Part shown: in pieces, positions 12,626-24,669 of the stretch
Layout of the letters: the number at the start of each line of letters is the position of its first letter
Numbering within the stretch: position 1 is the stretch's first letter
From: Siphonodentalium dalli
Taxonomy: Eukaryota > Mollusca > Scaphopoda > Gadilida > Siphonodentaliidae
DNA length: 64,000 bases
NCBI GenBank assembly: GCA_032622095.1
Contig: CP136066.1
Span: forward strand, 95,687,319-95,751,318
Direction of reading: 5' to 3'
Notes under the pieces: generated by a model
The model's database searches: none
Told to the model about the DNA's origin: nothing
What the model saw: the letters and a program-made list of their open reading frames with translations, nothing else
Made by a program: the position numbers and the translations under genes

Positions 12626-12979
12626 TTCCCATCTTCCCTTATTTTGGAGGCACTGTGACTCAGAAACTTGACCGCTCCTATACGTAACAGTACTGTCAGG
12701 TAACCGGTGCAAAGATTGTGTCGCAGAAATTGCCGACTCGATGAATTTTTAATGTGATGAGGAAACCAGCCGTTTACTATTAAGCTAGGTCGTGTTCCCA
12801 CACAAACCTTGAATTCAGTTTTGTTCTATGAATAACCAAACTTAGAATTTGATCCCAGATGGAAGCAAAGCAAACTGGAACAAAAATATGTTGGTATTTG
12901 ATTTTCCGGAGAACTTTTCTCTTAGAACGAATAAGTTCTCGACACTAAATCTTTCTTCTAGGTGAAGAACCAAACAGAG

Positions 12980-13125
12980 AATTAAATGATTCTTCATTCG
13001 GGACCAAATCTCAGAATCAATGGTTCTTGACAATAAATTTGGTACTTGACGGAGAACCAAGATAATTATATCAAATGATTCTTTATTTGGAACAAATTTT
13101 CAGAATCAATTCAGCATCAGTAGGT
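12980..13125. repeat. about 89-bp imperfect direct repeat
   Basis: The block gattcttcattcgggaccaa...cagaatcaatggttct recurs as gattctttatttggaaca...cagaatcaattcagca about 89 bp later. Several ggttctc/gagaacc words lie around. No gene is evident. Confidence 0.5.
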
Positions 13126-13429
13126 TCTCCTTTTTTTTCTTCGTCGAAACATACAGGGAACCAAACGAATGGATATCAGCCACTGCTCCACTTCTTCTAT
13201 GCACCACAACGATGTGTCCGTAATGGGCACCGCCACTTTTCAGTACAAATTGCTAAACAGTTGAGATAACTGAACCAATAATGGCAAAATCACCAGGATG
13301 TGAATGAAAGTGTCAATGACACTGAAGCTCAACTTGGATAGGGGCTATTGTCAAATGCTACAGTTAATAGAGCTATAGGGAATGCAGAAAGTTGGTATGT
13401 TTATGTAATACTAAATACCCAAAATGATA

Positions 13430-14660
13430 GAGTCATACAAAAAGTTAAATACAAGATGGCCAAAATTCGGAAGAAATGGTAAGCTCCCATCTGGAAGACA
13501 CTCCAAAGATCCATATGAAGTTTGGTGACGATCGAATTAGGGGTGTGGCATGTAGGTTGTGCCAAATGATTTATTGATGCAAAAACTAAAATCCAAGATG
13601 GCTGCTGGCGGCAGGAATGTGACCTGTTGGGTGTGCTAAAGGATTTAGTCATACAAAGAGTCAAATCCAAGATTGCCAATGGCAGCCATGTTTTTTAACA
13701 TAATTCGGAAAAAATATAAGCTCCCGTCTATATGTCACCCTGATGATCCATATGCAGTTTGGTGACGATCGGGTGAGGGATGTGACATGTGTGGTGTGCT
13801 AATTGATTCACAACTGAAATCAAAGATGGCCGCTGGTGGCCAGGTTTTCAACCGAATTTGGAAAACAAATGGTAGGCTCCCTTCAAGAAGACACCCCGAA
13901 GATCAATATGCAGTTTAGTGTCGATCGGATTAGATATGTGACATGTATGTATGCTAAAGGATTTAGTCATACAAAGAGTAAAATCCAAGATGACCGCTGG
14001 CAGCCATGTTTTTAAAACAGAATTCTTAAAAACAATGATAGGCTCCCATCTAGAGGTCACCCCGACGATTCATATCAATTTTGGTGACGATCGGATGAGG
14101 GGTGTGGCCTGTAGAGTGTGCCAAAGGATTTAGTTATGCAAATAGTAAAATCCAAGATGGCCGCTGGCGGCCATGTTTTTCAACGAAATTCGGGGGGGGG
14201 GAAATGGTAACCTCCCATCTAGAGGTCACCCCAAAGGTCCATATGAAGATTGGTGACGATCAGAAGAGAGCTGTGACCTGTAGGGTGTGCTAAATGATTT
14301 AGTCATTCAAAGATTAAAATCCAAGATGGCCGCCATGATTTTTAACATAATTCGTAAAAAATTGTAAACTCCCATATAGAGGTCACCCCGATGATCCGTT
14401 TGGTTAAATTTGGGAGAGGGATGTGCCATGTAGGGTGTGCTAATGGATTCAAAACTGAAATCCAAGATGGCCGCTGGCGTCCTTGTTTTTCAACGAAATT
14501 CGGAGAACAAATAATGGTAAACTCCCATTTAGAGGTCACCCCGACGATCCCTATGAATTTTGGTGACGATGGGATGAGGGATGTGGCCTGTAGGGTGTGC
14601 CAAAGGATATAGTTGACGGACATATGCACACATGAACGCACACACGGACGACGGACAACC
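13430..14660. repeat. about 165-bp tandem repeat array (CCAAGATGGCCGCTGG units)
   Basis: Roughly eight units, with the marker CCAAGATGGCCGCTGG or variants near 13450, 13596, 13668, 13821, 13986, 14152, 14321 and 14461. The typical spacing is 140-169 bp, with one truncated unit. Each unit continues through catgtttttcaacgaaattcgg, ctcccatctagaggtcacc, ttggtgacgatcgga and gtagggtgtgccaaagga. The array ends in cacacggacgacggacaacc, a 3' end seen in invertebrate dispersed repeats. Open frames inside on both strands are shadows of the repeat. Confidence 0.9.
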
Positions 14661-15559
14661 AACCGACTAACTTAAACTTTACAAAATGAAGTTGAGCTAA
14701 AAACGGCGGCTTTCACACTTGTATTCGCCTTTCATGTGCCTTCAGTCAGGAACTGTTACTCTATTCTTGAACCAGTTATGTGTTTTAGGGAGCGTCGAGA
14801 ACCAATGTGCGCAAAGAGACACTGATAGAGAATCAATTTTTTGGGATGGTTCTCTAAACTTGATACACTGCAGAAACTGAATATTGGTCCTCAATATTTC
14901 GGAGAGTGTATACGGATACACACTAAAACAGATATTGTGTTGCATGGTGAAATTTGTCCTTCTGGAATCCGACTAATGAAGAGTATTATGTTAAAGGAAT
15001 ATCGGTAACCACCTATATGAATATGCCGGTTAGTCTAGGTGTGTGCAACACTGTTTAGTGTCATTCGCGTTGATATATCCTTGATGGGATATTTTTTTGC
15101 GAACAATAAGACAGTCGACGATTAAAGAGGCGCCACGAAACGATCGAACACCAAACATGAAAAATAACACACATACATAATGCAGTTGACTCTTTCTCGA
15201 ACACTATGTCTGCAATAAAACAAGGTTTACCAGTAAAACATGAAAGGCAACCGGCAATCAGAAATATTAGCATTGCCAGTTTCTAGCTATGATGTCATAA
15301 CAATTGGCGCAGGATATATTCAGATCCATGTATTGGTTTGGTTATATCTTGTGTGGAAGATGATGCATACATGTAAATCTATTCAGGGTGGATTCGAATC
15401 TGAAAGTCAGTCCTGAAACGATTCGCCCGGGATGTTTTCGCTTAATGTAAAACAAGATTTGGTTAAATTTACGTGCAACGAAAACTTGTTATATTATTTG
15501 TGCCGATGTGGAAAATTTAAATACAGAGGCGCGAACACGATTGGTTGAATCTTACTTAC
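14661..15559. other. intron sequence, no further gene seen
   Basis: Between the tandem array and iGluR exon G. A minus-strand ATG at about 15270 opens a hydrophobic peptide, MLIFLIAGCLSCFT, followed by GTAAAC. The next AG is only about 20 bp away and leads to no recognisable exon, so no gene is called. Confidence 0.4.
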
Positions 15560-15660
15560 TTGAATTTTAACCGCCACGCCAATTCATCTAGAATATCAAA
15601 ACACAAGCCTGTATATATCGTTTTATTGTATTTATTCGCTGTTTTCACGAACGGGGCAGC
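15560..15660 (-). CDS. iGluR exon G (S1, core of ligand-binding domain)
   Basis: A short exon too small to stand out as an open frame. It lies between a clear acceptor (catttcattgcag) and a consensus donor (AA|GTAAGTAAG). It encodes 33 residues in phase 0 and ends with two bases. AAPFVKTANKYNKTIYTG leads into LCFDILDELAWRLKF, matching the iGluR pattern P-f-V-x...y-x-G-x-c-x-D-l-l-x-e-l-a-x-x-l-x-F. The phases exactly bridge the preceding exon (VITTTE-AAPFV) and the next (LKF-N-YTVVE). Its discovery makes S1 continuous. It lies between a tandem array (13430-14660) and a degenerate LINE (16243-17000). Confidence 0.93.
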
Positions 15661-16242
15661 CTGCAATGAAATGTATTCCCAATTAATTGGTTACCTCATC
15701 CCAATGTTAACATTGTTGTATAAGTAGCCTAGGGATTGACATTTAATACCCGTGCAATGGCCAGACCTAAGGGTAGAGTGCTTAACTTATCATGAATCGG
15801 CAGTACAACCAGTCATCGAACGACCTTGTGCATATGCAGATAATTGCCAGATGCCGTGAATGACGAAGATGATTGTCGTTGCAAATCGTCATTCGTGCTT
15901 TGTTTTATACTAAATGGATGGCGTTGCACGTTTATATTCAAAGACGCATCGTCTTTGAAACGCTCATCGCCTTTGGTTGTGGGTGGGGTTTAAGATCAAT
16001 TCGAGAATTCAAAACATTTTAGAGATTTGCACCTTATGACGATATTTGTTGGAACGTAATCGGCCATAGAATTGACAAAACTTATTGAGGTCACCCGACG
16101 ACAGCCTTTGTTTGAACATAATCGGTAAAGATTAAAGAAAAAGAAGAACATATTGAGGGCTGATGCCACTCGACGACACCCTTTGTTTGAACATAATAGG
16201 TAAAGATGCCGATCAATTCCACTGGGGCGACTTAGACGGCAC

Positions 16243-17000
16243 TTAGTCGCTAGTTTTCTGTCTTATTTGCGCGAAATAGTCATTAAAATCTTTAGCAATT
16301 TCTATTGGTTTTGAAATAATATCATCAGCGTGAAAGATCCATTTTGGCAATTGTGGAATACTAATTGACAGCTTGAGTGCATTTGTCAGGATATCCCATG
16401 TTCTTCTCATATTAAATGTATTCCCATTGAGGGTCTTCTCATAATACAACTGTATTCTTTTTCTTTTCAGCTGATTGTAGATACGCAGTAGTATTTGTAT
16501 TTTGAGTTAATTAGTTCCATTGGATTTTTAAGAAGTTTACTTTTTGTTACTGACGAGTTGATCAGGTCCTTGTCATCCAAGGCTCTCTTCTGATAATTTT
16601 GTTTGGAGGTTTGAAGTTATCTTATGGGAAGGCTTAATTAAATGCTCATAGGGTAGATGGGTAAATAATGTGCATACGCTTGATTCGCCGAAGAATGATT
16701 ATATATATACGCATTCAAAGTCTTGTTGTAATATATTTTTAATTTGTTTGACTCATTATTCTGGTAAGGTTATTATCATGACTCTCGGCTGAGATCTTTG
16801 CACCACTATTTACAGAATGAACCGTTACGAGATGGTCGGAAACATTGGACAGTATTATCCCGCAGTGCCGTGTGATACAAGTCTGTTGGTGTAAATGTGA
16901 TCGATCAGCGTTGCTGAGTGATCGGCAAATCGTGTCGGTCGCGCTATTTGAGGTAAAAAAAAAAAAACCATTCTCAAACATCATATCGATAAAATCACTC
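16243..17000 (-). pseudogene. CR1/Jockey-type LINE fragment (endonuclease end and linker), broken
   Basis: On the minus strand, in order: a piece containing LIDHIYTN and, after a frameshift, ILSNVSDHLVTVHSV (the endonuclease D-H-I-y-t-N and S-D-H catalytic motifs, about 16780-16930); a worn PWMT...LINSSVTKSKLL segment near 16500-16600; and RRTWDILTNAL with IAKDFNDYFAQI (16243-16449). The order and motifs match ORF2 of the element at 55675-58791, so this is an older relative. Frames are shifted and stops are present; the reverse transcriptase part is absent. Confidence 0.8.
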
Positions 17001-17329
17001 GTTTCGGGTGAGACTGAAAATTCAATAGATCGATATTGAAATCACATAATAGATAGACAACGGTTTCGGTGTCGTTTAAATGTGTTACAATTTTCGTAAT
17101 TTCAGAGGAAAAAATATCAATATTTGCTCTAGGTGAAGTTTTGGTCTGTAAATAGAACGGATAGCAAACGGTTGTGATTTTCTTCCTGCGTCTAACTCAA
17201 CAAATAGGGTCTCAAATTCAGATTCAAATAATGTCGATACTGGCTTATTTGTATCTTTGAAATAAGTTCAAAATGAGCTTATTTTCAGGAGAACAGTTAA
17301 CTCGGATAATGTTTCGCACACGGAAGGAC

Positions 17330-17435
17330 AAGCTGAGGTGGGGTGGTTGTGGTGTTGTTGGTGGTTGGTTGGTGATTGGTAGTTGTGGCGTTCGTTGGGG
17401 TGGTTGTGGCGTTGTTGGTGGTGGTGGTGGTGGTG

Positions 17436-17467
<32 letters not shown>

Positions 17468-17500
17468 GTGTGTGTGTGTGAGTCGGGGGGGGGGGGGTAA
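17330..17500. repeat. compound microsatellite (TGG)n-(TG)n-(AG)n-(TG)n-(G)n
   Basis: GGTTGTGGTGTTGTTGGTGG-type repeats pass into a GT run, an AG run, a second GT run and a run of about 13 G. The apparent His/Pro-rich and Gly/Val-rich open frames here are artefacts of the repeat. Confidence 0.95.
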
Positions 17501-19869
17501 TGAAGTGATAGAAGCTGTTGCAACGGGAGATAAATTGATATGGCACCTAACAATATTGCGGATTGAACGTTATGAGGCGTTTAATAGCATATAGTCCGTG
17601 AGCCAATCGAGATATTTTTCGAGTTGGCTACACCCCCCCCTCCAACAAAGGTTTTTATATATCAAATTAAAGGTCATCATATGGCGCATCAGATTTTGCT
17701 TGTTGCCCGTTTCAGAAAGTGTCCCAAAATAGATTTTTCAGGGAAGACAACTCTTACCCCTAAAATAAAATGAAAATTTACTCGAGTACATGTGTCAGGG
17801 CATAAACACATTATTGCGGTTATAAACTACACAATATATCGTTTATATTATTAAGAAATGATCACGAAATGACACGAGATACAAAACGAGACCATTTTAA
17901 GAGCTAGTTAGAAATAATTGCGATAAATATTTTGAAATCGCGAAAAAATGACTTGGATTTTGAAAACAATTGTCACATATAAATGGCTATAACTTGTGAA
18001 CCACATGGGCTATTGATCCGCAACATGGCTAAAAAATTGCCCTATTGACATATCCAAACGATTTTAATAATGGAAAGCCAAGAGTATTGCTGTGAAAATG
18101 TTATATGAGCGTAAACTTAACCCCACCCCCTAAAATATAACTTTTGCAGAAAAACGAATTATATAGTTTACAATTAGAATGCTGCACGTCAAGTTGTTTT
18201 TAGAAGCATTAACTGAAACAGTGTATATAATGATGAAGGGAATTATAAATAACGGTGTCTGAACGAGATCTAAGATTAAAATTTGAAGAAAAAATTATGA
18301 AAAATGAGAATTTTAACTAATTTCTGTAAAATTTACAACATTGTCATTAAATTTTGATACGCTATGGTATAACTTCACGAGAACACTGGTCTAGATTTAG
18401 TAAGTTCATAAAACCTCATACGATCACCTTTCTGGCAAATAATTCATATATTTTTCAATTTTTACTTGAATTTTTATGGAAATATTATATATATTTCAAC
18501 TGAACACATATGGTTATAATGGTCTATGAGTGAGACTTGTGTTATACAGAATGGTATTTTCTTATTTGTGCCGCGCATGTCAGGACAGTGAGCGCAACTG
18601 ACAATAGATATGGCATTACATGCGCTACATATTTGACAATAAGTTTAGGATGGCATCCAAAACGGCCAATAAAATCGAAGTTTCTCACACTTTCCGTCAC
18701 AAACGTGACTGAGTTGGGACAAGGAAATTGTTAATGATGAGTTAACTGGTAACCGTAAACAAACCGAAGAACCCTACTATTGTTTCTATTAATTTAAGCT
18801 GATGAGTAATTGATTATCTTAAGGACTATAGCTACTCATTTATTGGGGGAATACTTGATAAAAAGATATAGAAATATTAAAACAATCATCACTAACATGT
18901 GCTTTTTGGATCAGTTTAGATAAGTAATATCAATTTATATAAGTTTTCTGAAGAAAATTGAAATTGTATGCCCAAATTACCAGCCTCCAATTTCAAGTTG
19001 CCTATCTCTGATGTAAACATGTGTTCAGGTGAAGTGCATTATAATAACGAAATTAGTTGCTATACAGAGGATTTTTTTGTAAATAAAGAAATGACTTTGC
19101 AGTATATAATATTGTGTTGCCAAACAGTTTTCAAGACATGCTATTACTTCCTGTTCTATAATTTGAGTATCTATAGTCCTTAAATGTTCTCTCACTCTGC
19201 TCATCCTATCAGTCGTCAAAATTTACTCTTTCGGTTATTGTAGACATTCTCACATACATCGTTACATGGTCAGTCTGCATTGAAACAAGATAATTTGTTA
19301 GATTCACATGTATCTTTGCAGCCAAAGCTCAGTAGTCACAGTAGATCGGGAGGAAATATAATCCGACAGGTGTGTAGGACTCAATCAAAGAGCTACCAAC
19401 CATGGCTGTCAGAACATGGTACGCAACGCTGGGGAGTCAGTATGATGTGCCAATCACTGATACAGTGATGTGTTAAGGAGTCTGTGGCTGCTGGTGGTAG
19501 AAGGTGTGTTCCAGTGTTCGGCTACACAACATAAGAACGTGTGCGTTAATTTGTCTAATTGACGACATTATAGCTCACCATAATTTATGCAAACTCTTGG
19601 TGGGATATATAGTGTCATCGTCAATATTAATAGATTGCACAAATTGATGCAAAAGTCGCATCACATTCTACTGCTTTTGACTGCTAAGACAAACGGCTTC
19701 ATTCTATAGGTATTTGTGAATGTCGTAGCCTGACAACGCGTGAATTAGAGGCGAGGTTTCACACACAACTTGAACAATAATGCCCGCTGTGTCATTCACG
19801 GAAATGACACATGACATATTTTTGATTTCCGTATGAAGAATTATCCTAGCTGATATTCATCGTGAAACA

Positions 19870-20290
19870 TTACATTCTAGTATTTCGACATGTACGCGTC
19901 AGGGCAATAAAAACAATAACTAGCGTGTGACTGAGGCGTGCTGCGTTGGCTGCGTGTAACAGCATACATGTATCCGCTTCCTCGTGGTAACATACTAGCA
20001 CGAGATCAGGAATAACTCTAAGCGAACTTCGCCATTGACGGACCGTATCACGTGACATTCGACCCTATGGCAAACATAATTCAGTGATTTTGAAACACCA
20101 CTCGACCATTCGTGAAAAAATAGAAGCCTGTCAAGGAGTCTTTGTTATCACCACCTGATAAATATTTGGCATTGTCTGGAAATGTGTCATGCATGGACAC
20201 AGGATATGTGAAGCCTTGTCTGAATACCAGGATAGTATTCTCGGGTTGCAGGAAAAGGGTAGCATAATGACCTATGAAAAAGAGGTGCAA
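19870..20290 (-). pseudogene. HEEADT-motif ORF remnant (transposon-associated family)
   Basis: Two open stretches in different frames read …PDNAKYLSGGDNKDSLTG… (20081-20290) and then …CYHEEADTCMLLHAANAA…LVIVF (19870-20058). The H-E-E-A-D-T-x-x-L-L-H-A motif is typical of a family of uncharacterised invertebrate and fish proteins found in repetitive loci; I cannot assign it a function. Stops and a frameshift separate the parts. It sits inside the 5.1 kb foldback element and may be its former protein or a nested insertion. The upper piece superficially resembles an iGluR exon but is better explained this way. Confidence 0.5.
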
Positions 20291-21169
20291 TGTATCATAC
20301 TATGCAACAACTTCAACAATATACTAATATCGATGATGACCTACTTACATCCTGCTTTATGTGACAAGTCGACATGTATTCAAGACGATGAATTACGATA
20401 ATGTTTCTCCTGTTGTAAAACGAGAACAATAACACCAAATGCAGACTTCTTAAGCAACACATTTTTCGTGCAAACTATTAGGCAATTACTTGGCACAATA
20501 ACTCACACCCATTCTGGAATGCCACGCCCTTATAACCCTATGCAACTTGGGCTTGTATGGAATATATAACCATATATAACATAGCCATGTCTCTAGTACA
20601 TGAGATACATGTTTATGGTTATATGATAACAACACTAGGCACAGTGACATGAGTTGTCCCTAAGGTATGCCCCTTTACCCATGTGCCCGTTTGAGTGTAA
20701 TGTAATTAATGTTATAACATGGACGCAGAGCGGTAATAGTCAGCACCCAGATGCACATGCATAGAACGAATCTATAACCAATGATGAAGCAAGATTCAGG
20801 CGTAATCATGACCTTTCATGCCCGTCGGCTTCATAGCATAGATAAACACCATGCTACTATTATAATATTCGTATTGTTAACATATTCAAATGATTTCAGT
20901 TGACCGAGAATATATACCCACAAGCTGGGCAGAAACATAACAGCTAAATAGAGTAAAAACAATTCCAAACAATCCTGAAGTACTGAACCTTTTGACATGC
21001 AGTGTATCGGATCGCCCCGGTGGCCTGGTCCGTCCCCCAGCGCTAATATATAATCAAGCCATGGGCGTTCTGCTTGTCTACCTCAAGCTTGAAAATAGGC
21101 ATGGCTAAAATGACACCGCAACAGAAGTAACGGTACTGAAAGCATAGTTACCGTGCATGAGATATATGG

Positions 21170-21484
21170 GTGCATGGGATTATATGGGATTGGTTTTCCA
21201 TGATGGCCATCGGCGGTCGCTTCGTGAGGGGCCCGGAAGTCCTACACACCAACAACGCATTTATGGCACTTCATCCCTATCCAAATGCAGTTATGGAACT
21301 GCTGCGATTTGCAATTGGCTACAATGATTCATGTGAATTGTTGTTATTTGGCGGCCGACATGTCAGGATGTACTGGTGTATGAAATGGAATAACCGAAGT
21401 AGTGCCAATTTTTACTTAACTGGCTACCCTGAGGATGAGCAGAATTATTGGGCATTTTCGTCAATCAATTACTCATCACAATAA
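21170..21484 (+). CDS. hypothetical ORF, 104 codons, inside a foldback element
   Basis: An open frame of 104 codons beginning at a GTG, with internal ATG codons at MMAIGGRFVRG. It includes RFAIGYNDSCELLLFGGRHV and then YWCMKWNNRSSANFYLTGYP. The composition is aromatic-rich and looks more protein-like than most frames here, but I do not recognise a family. It lies just inside the right arm of the 17592-22690 foldback element and could be a fragment of its coding region. Confidence 0.2.
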   Translation: MHGIIWDWFSMMAIGGRFVRGPEVLHTNNAFMALHPYPNAVMELLRFAIGYNDSCELLLFGGRHVRMYWCMKWNNRSSANFYLTGYPEDEQNYWAFSSINYSSQ

Positions 21485-22702
21485 ATGAGCTGAGACAAGA
21501 TATTAGAGTTCTTTAGTTTGTGGAGCACCAGTGAATGCATTTCTTAATGACTAATTCCCTTATCCGCATATGACGAACCTAGTTTAATTTGTGTCGGTAA
21601 GATTGAAAATATTCGATGTTGGTGGACGTTTTGGACGCCATCTTAAAACAATTATCAAACATGAAGTGTCAGATGCTGTATGTATCGTAATTTGTGTCTA
21701 GTGTCACAAAATGCGCCAGAAAATAAGAAAATATCTCCCTAAAAACGTGAGTCTCACTCATCAGCCTTTGGTAGCCATATGTGACCAGTTGAAATATAAA
21801 ATTATATAATCGGCTTAGTACAGAAATTCAAATAAAAATTGAAAAAATATAAAATAGTTGACAAAAAAGTGATCATGTGAGTTTTTATGAATTTACAAAT
21901 TCTGGACCAGTATCATCGTCTGATTTTTCCATACTCATATAAAAATTTAATCACAATGTTGTACAATTTTGAGAAATTAGTAAAAATTACCAGTTTTCAC
22001 CATTTTTCCCCAAAGTTTCATCTTAGAACACGTTCGGACAAGGTTGTTTGTCATTCCCCTTCATCAATCTCTACACTGTTCCATTTTCTGCACATAAAGC
22101 CTTCTTTGCATGCGGCATTCTAAGTGTAAACTATACAATTAAATTTTCTGAATAAATTATATTTTAGGGGGTGGGGTTAAGTTTATGCTCACAGCGCATT
22201 TCACAGAAATATAATTGGCATTCCATCATCCAAATTGTTTTGTTATGTCTTTGGGGCAATTTGTTAGATATGTTGCGCGTCAATAGCCCATGTGTTTCAC
22301 AAGTTATAGCCAATTATATGTGACACTATTTTTCGCAATTTCAAAATATTTATCGCATTTATTTCGAACTAGCTTATACATTGGTCCAGTGTTGTATCTC
22401 ATGTTGTTTTATGGTGATCTATAATTAATATAAACAATGTCTTGTTCACTTTATAACCGCAGTCATTTTTGTATACGCTGACACTTGTACTCGATGAAAT
22501 TTTTATTTTATTTTAGGGTTAGGAGTTGTCTTCCCTGAAAAATATATTTTAGGACACATTCTGAAGCGGGCAACAAGCAAAATCGGATGCGTCATATAAT
22601 GATCTTCAATTTGATATATAAAAACCTTTGTTGGAGGGGGTGCAGCCAACTTCTAACCTAGAGTCTTTCTGAGAATAGGTCCACGGACTAATATAAACAT
22701 AC

Positions 22703-22822
22703 CTCCGTTGTCGTTATCACAAGAGTCCTGTATCCGAAATCCGCCAAGGTATTCTGAAATATTTCACTCCAAGTAAGCTTGAGTCCTGTTTTATTTTGCC
22801 ATTGTCCAATTTCTCTAGAGCG
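22703..22822 (-). CDS. iGluR exon F (linker and first S1 strand of ligand-binding domain)
   Basis: Forty codons in phase 0 at both ends, ending at GAG|GTATGT. The residues read RSREIGQWQNKTGL..., then a helix-rich stretch, then YRTLVITTTE. The last motif is the first S1 strand (L-v-V-T-T-x-x-E) that opens the glutamate-binding domain, and IGQW...GL is the usual W-rich end of the ATD. The chosen acceptor is cccgtcag. An alternative acceptor at ctctag would begin in another phase and not fit the neighbours. The right end of a 5.1 kb foldback element lies only 12 bp beyond the donor. Confidence 0.85.
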
Positions 22823-23379
22823 CTGACGGGAACCGTGCCCAGCCCATATACTGCATAAGTTGTATATAGATTCAGCAAGATAATTCCTCGAGTCGAAGAA
22901 AGGCGCATCATCTCTGGACTTCCGAAAGAGCTGTCCAAATGATAAACGCTACATTGGACAGGGAATTATTATGTATATGATAATGGCTGAAAACAGTACA
23001 TTATATCAGCGAATGGATTGATTGTGGCCGCAGGAAATTATGTACATTGAATACAAGTTTCTAAAAAAAAAAAGTGCACTACACCGGATATTGGGTTGTT
23101 GTTTATGCCCGTCAGTATACTTGCTTATCTAAACATTTTGTGTTGATTTTCATGTCATTTCCGTGTAATCTTATTTTCTTCATCGCAGTACGGTCCATTT
23201 TACTATAGCGGTAGTGAGTTTTGCTTCTTTCACATATATTTTAAATATCCGCATCCATGTGATCTGAGCTATTTCCGTTTCATACGGCTCAGTGTGTAAA
23301 TACTCGCACGCAAATTGTTTCAGAATACTTCTCAAATCTCCCCACTGTTTTGTACCCATTTCTCATACACACAAACTGT

Positions 23380-23580
23380 TTCCTTTGCCATATAAAGTTT
23401 AAAACTGCTAACACTTATATTCAGATGGTCTTATATGTTATGTATTTATTTTAGATTACTTGTGTGTACATATTTTATCGCACGTGTTGTGCCAGTATTA
23501 ACTTTGTAAACCGTTTTAGAGCATACCGGTGGTTTTATGGCTATATCAAATAAGTTATTATTATTATTATTAAATTATTA
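23380..23580 (+). mobile_element. probable LINE 3' tail
   Basis: The stretch gggttttatggctatatcaaataag-like sequence followed by (TTA)n at about 23547-23580 resembles the 3' ends of CR1-type LINEs, which finish in short microsatellites. No reverse transcriptase sequence was recognised upstream, so it would be a severely 5'-truncated copy. Confidence 0.35.
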
Positions 23581-24669
23581 ACAAACAAATTGGTCGAGTA
23601 ATGATGCGAGAAAGACGGCTTTAAACAGATGCATGGTAACACAGTATTTAGCCATATTTTGGAAGATACATGGATTGTTTATGACTCTTTCTATCAAATT
23701 GCGAATAAATAATACCATATTTGACAAATTACGTCGGTACGAATCGTTAATGATGTTTGATAGGCAATTACCATCTGTGAACAAGGCGTAGTTACAAGAA
23801 CGGGGCTAACGATACACATGGGCTCATGTATGCATGCCGTTCGAAAAGTAGGGATAGACAAATAGCTGCCCAAAGTCCACAAGAGGACATATCCAGCAAA
23901 TTCCTCAACCCTTACAACGTACATGTTCATTTAGATTCACCATCTCACAAAATACTCATTGAAGTTTGTATATGAACATTTGCCGGATTATATTCCATGG
24001 CACAAATGGAAACCATGGCTCACATGGAAACCTGATTTTTTTTAACTTTGTGGTTTGTCAATTGCTGCTTATATGATGAGAGGTTATTACTAGCATTAGA
24101 GAAGTAGCAATCAGTTAGGATGTTGACTGACATTATCTCTAAGCTTTAACATTCTTTTTTGACAAAAAAGTAAAACGAGATATAGAGGAGAGGAGTTTTT
24201 AATTTGTGAAATATTGCTTTTGACACCACTTAACAACCCACCGCCCCATCATGCGTGCCCGAAAACATTTGTCCCCAATCGGATAAACAATGTCACGAAG
24301 AAAACATGAAAACATAGCCATTGCATTGAAAAAACATAGTTAATCTGTAATTTGAACAAGCCCTATAATAGCTACATATCATGCCAGTTCATTTTTATCA
24401 ATAACATTAACTCGATATTAGCCACGTTAGTTGTTTTTATATACCTCTTTACTATTACGAGAAGGGGTGGGCAGGATGTACATGGGTGCGATAATACGGA
24501 TCCAGGTTTTTGTTATGATTCAAACGACGGGTATAGATCCAAGTCTTTCCATTTGGACCACAATCCCCAAGGTTTTGATCGCATTAAGAGTAAATGCACA
24601 GTGCATGAGGCAGGGGTATCTGCTTCGTCCTGTAATGTTGTTGTTAGCTCTCCAATTGGATACACTTAC

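Larger units (their letters stand above)
17592..22690. mobile_element. 5.1 kb foldback element with about 0.95 kb arms
   Basis: The terminal words TAGTCCGTG (from 17592) and CACGGACTA (to 22690) are inverted copies. Complementarity continues for about 950 bp: 17592-18540 against 21745-22690. Examples are the ccaacaaaggtttttatatatcaaatt block, cttgttgcccg, and acttgtgaaccacatgggcta. Arms are noticeably diverged. Flanking ATA on both sides may be a target duplication. The 3.2 kb interior holds a HEEADT-motif ORF remnant on the minus strand and a 104-codon frame on the plus strand. The element lies in the iGluR intron and its right tip is 12 bp from the splice donor of the exon at 22703. Confidence 0.8.

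Noticed and set aside
15061-15273. Hydrophobic MLIFLIAGCLSCFT peptide with GTAAAC as another signal-peptide exon
   Set aside because: The donor is poor, the next AG is about 20 bp away, and no in-phase continuation was recognised.
17245-17594. His/Pro-rich and Gly/Val-rich open frames
   Set aside because: These are translations of a compound GT/GGT/AG microsatellite.
20081-20290. Minus-strand FTYPVSMHD...SLTGFYF as the missing S1 exon of the iGluR
   Set aside because: It needs a frame correction and does not fit the splice phases. The adjoining HEEADT motif explains it as a transposon ORF remnant, and the exon at 15560-15660 fills the gap perfectly.
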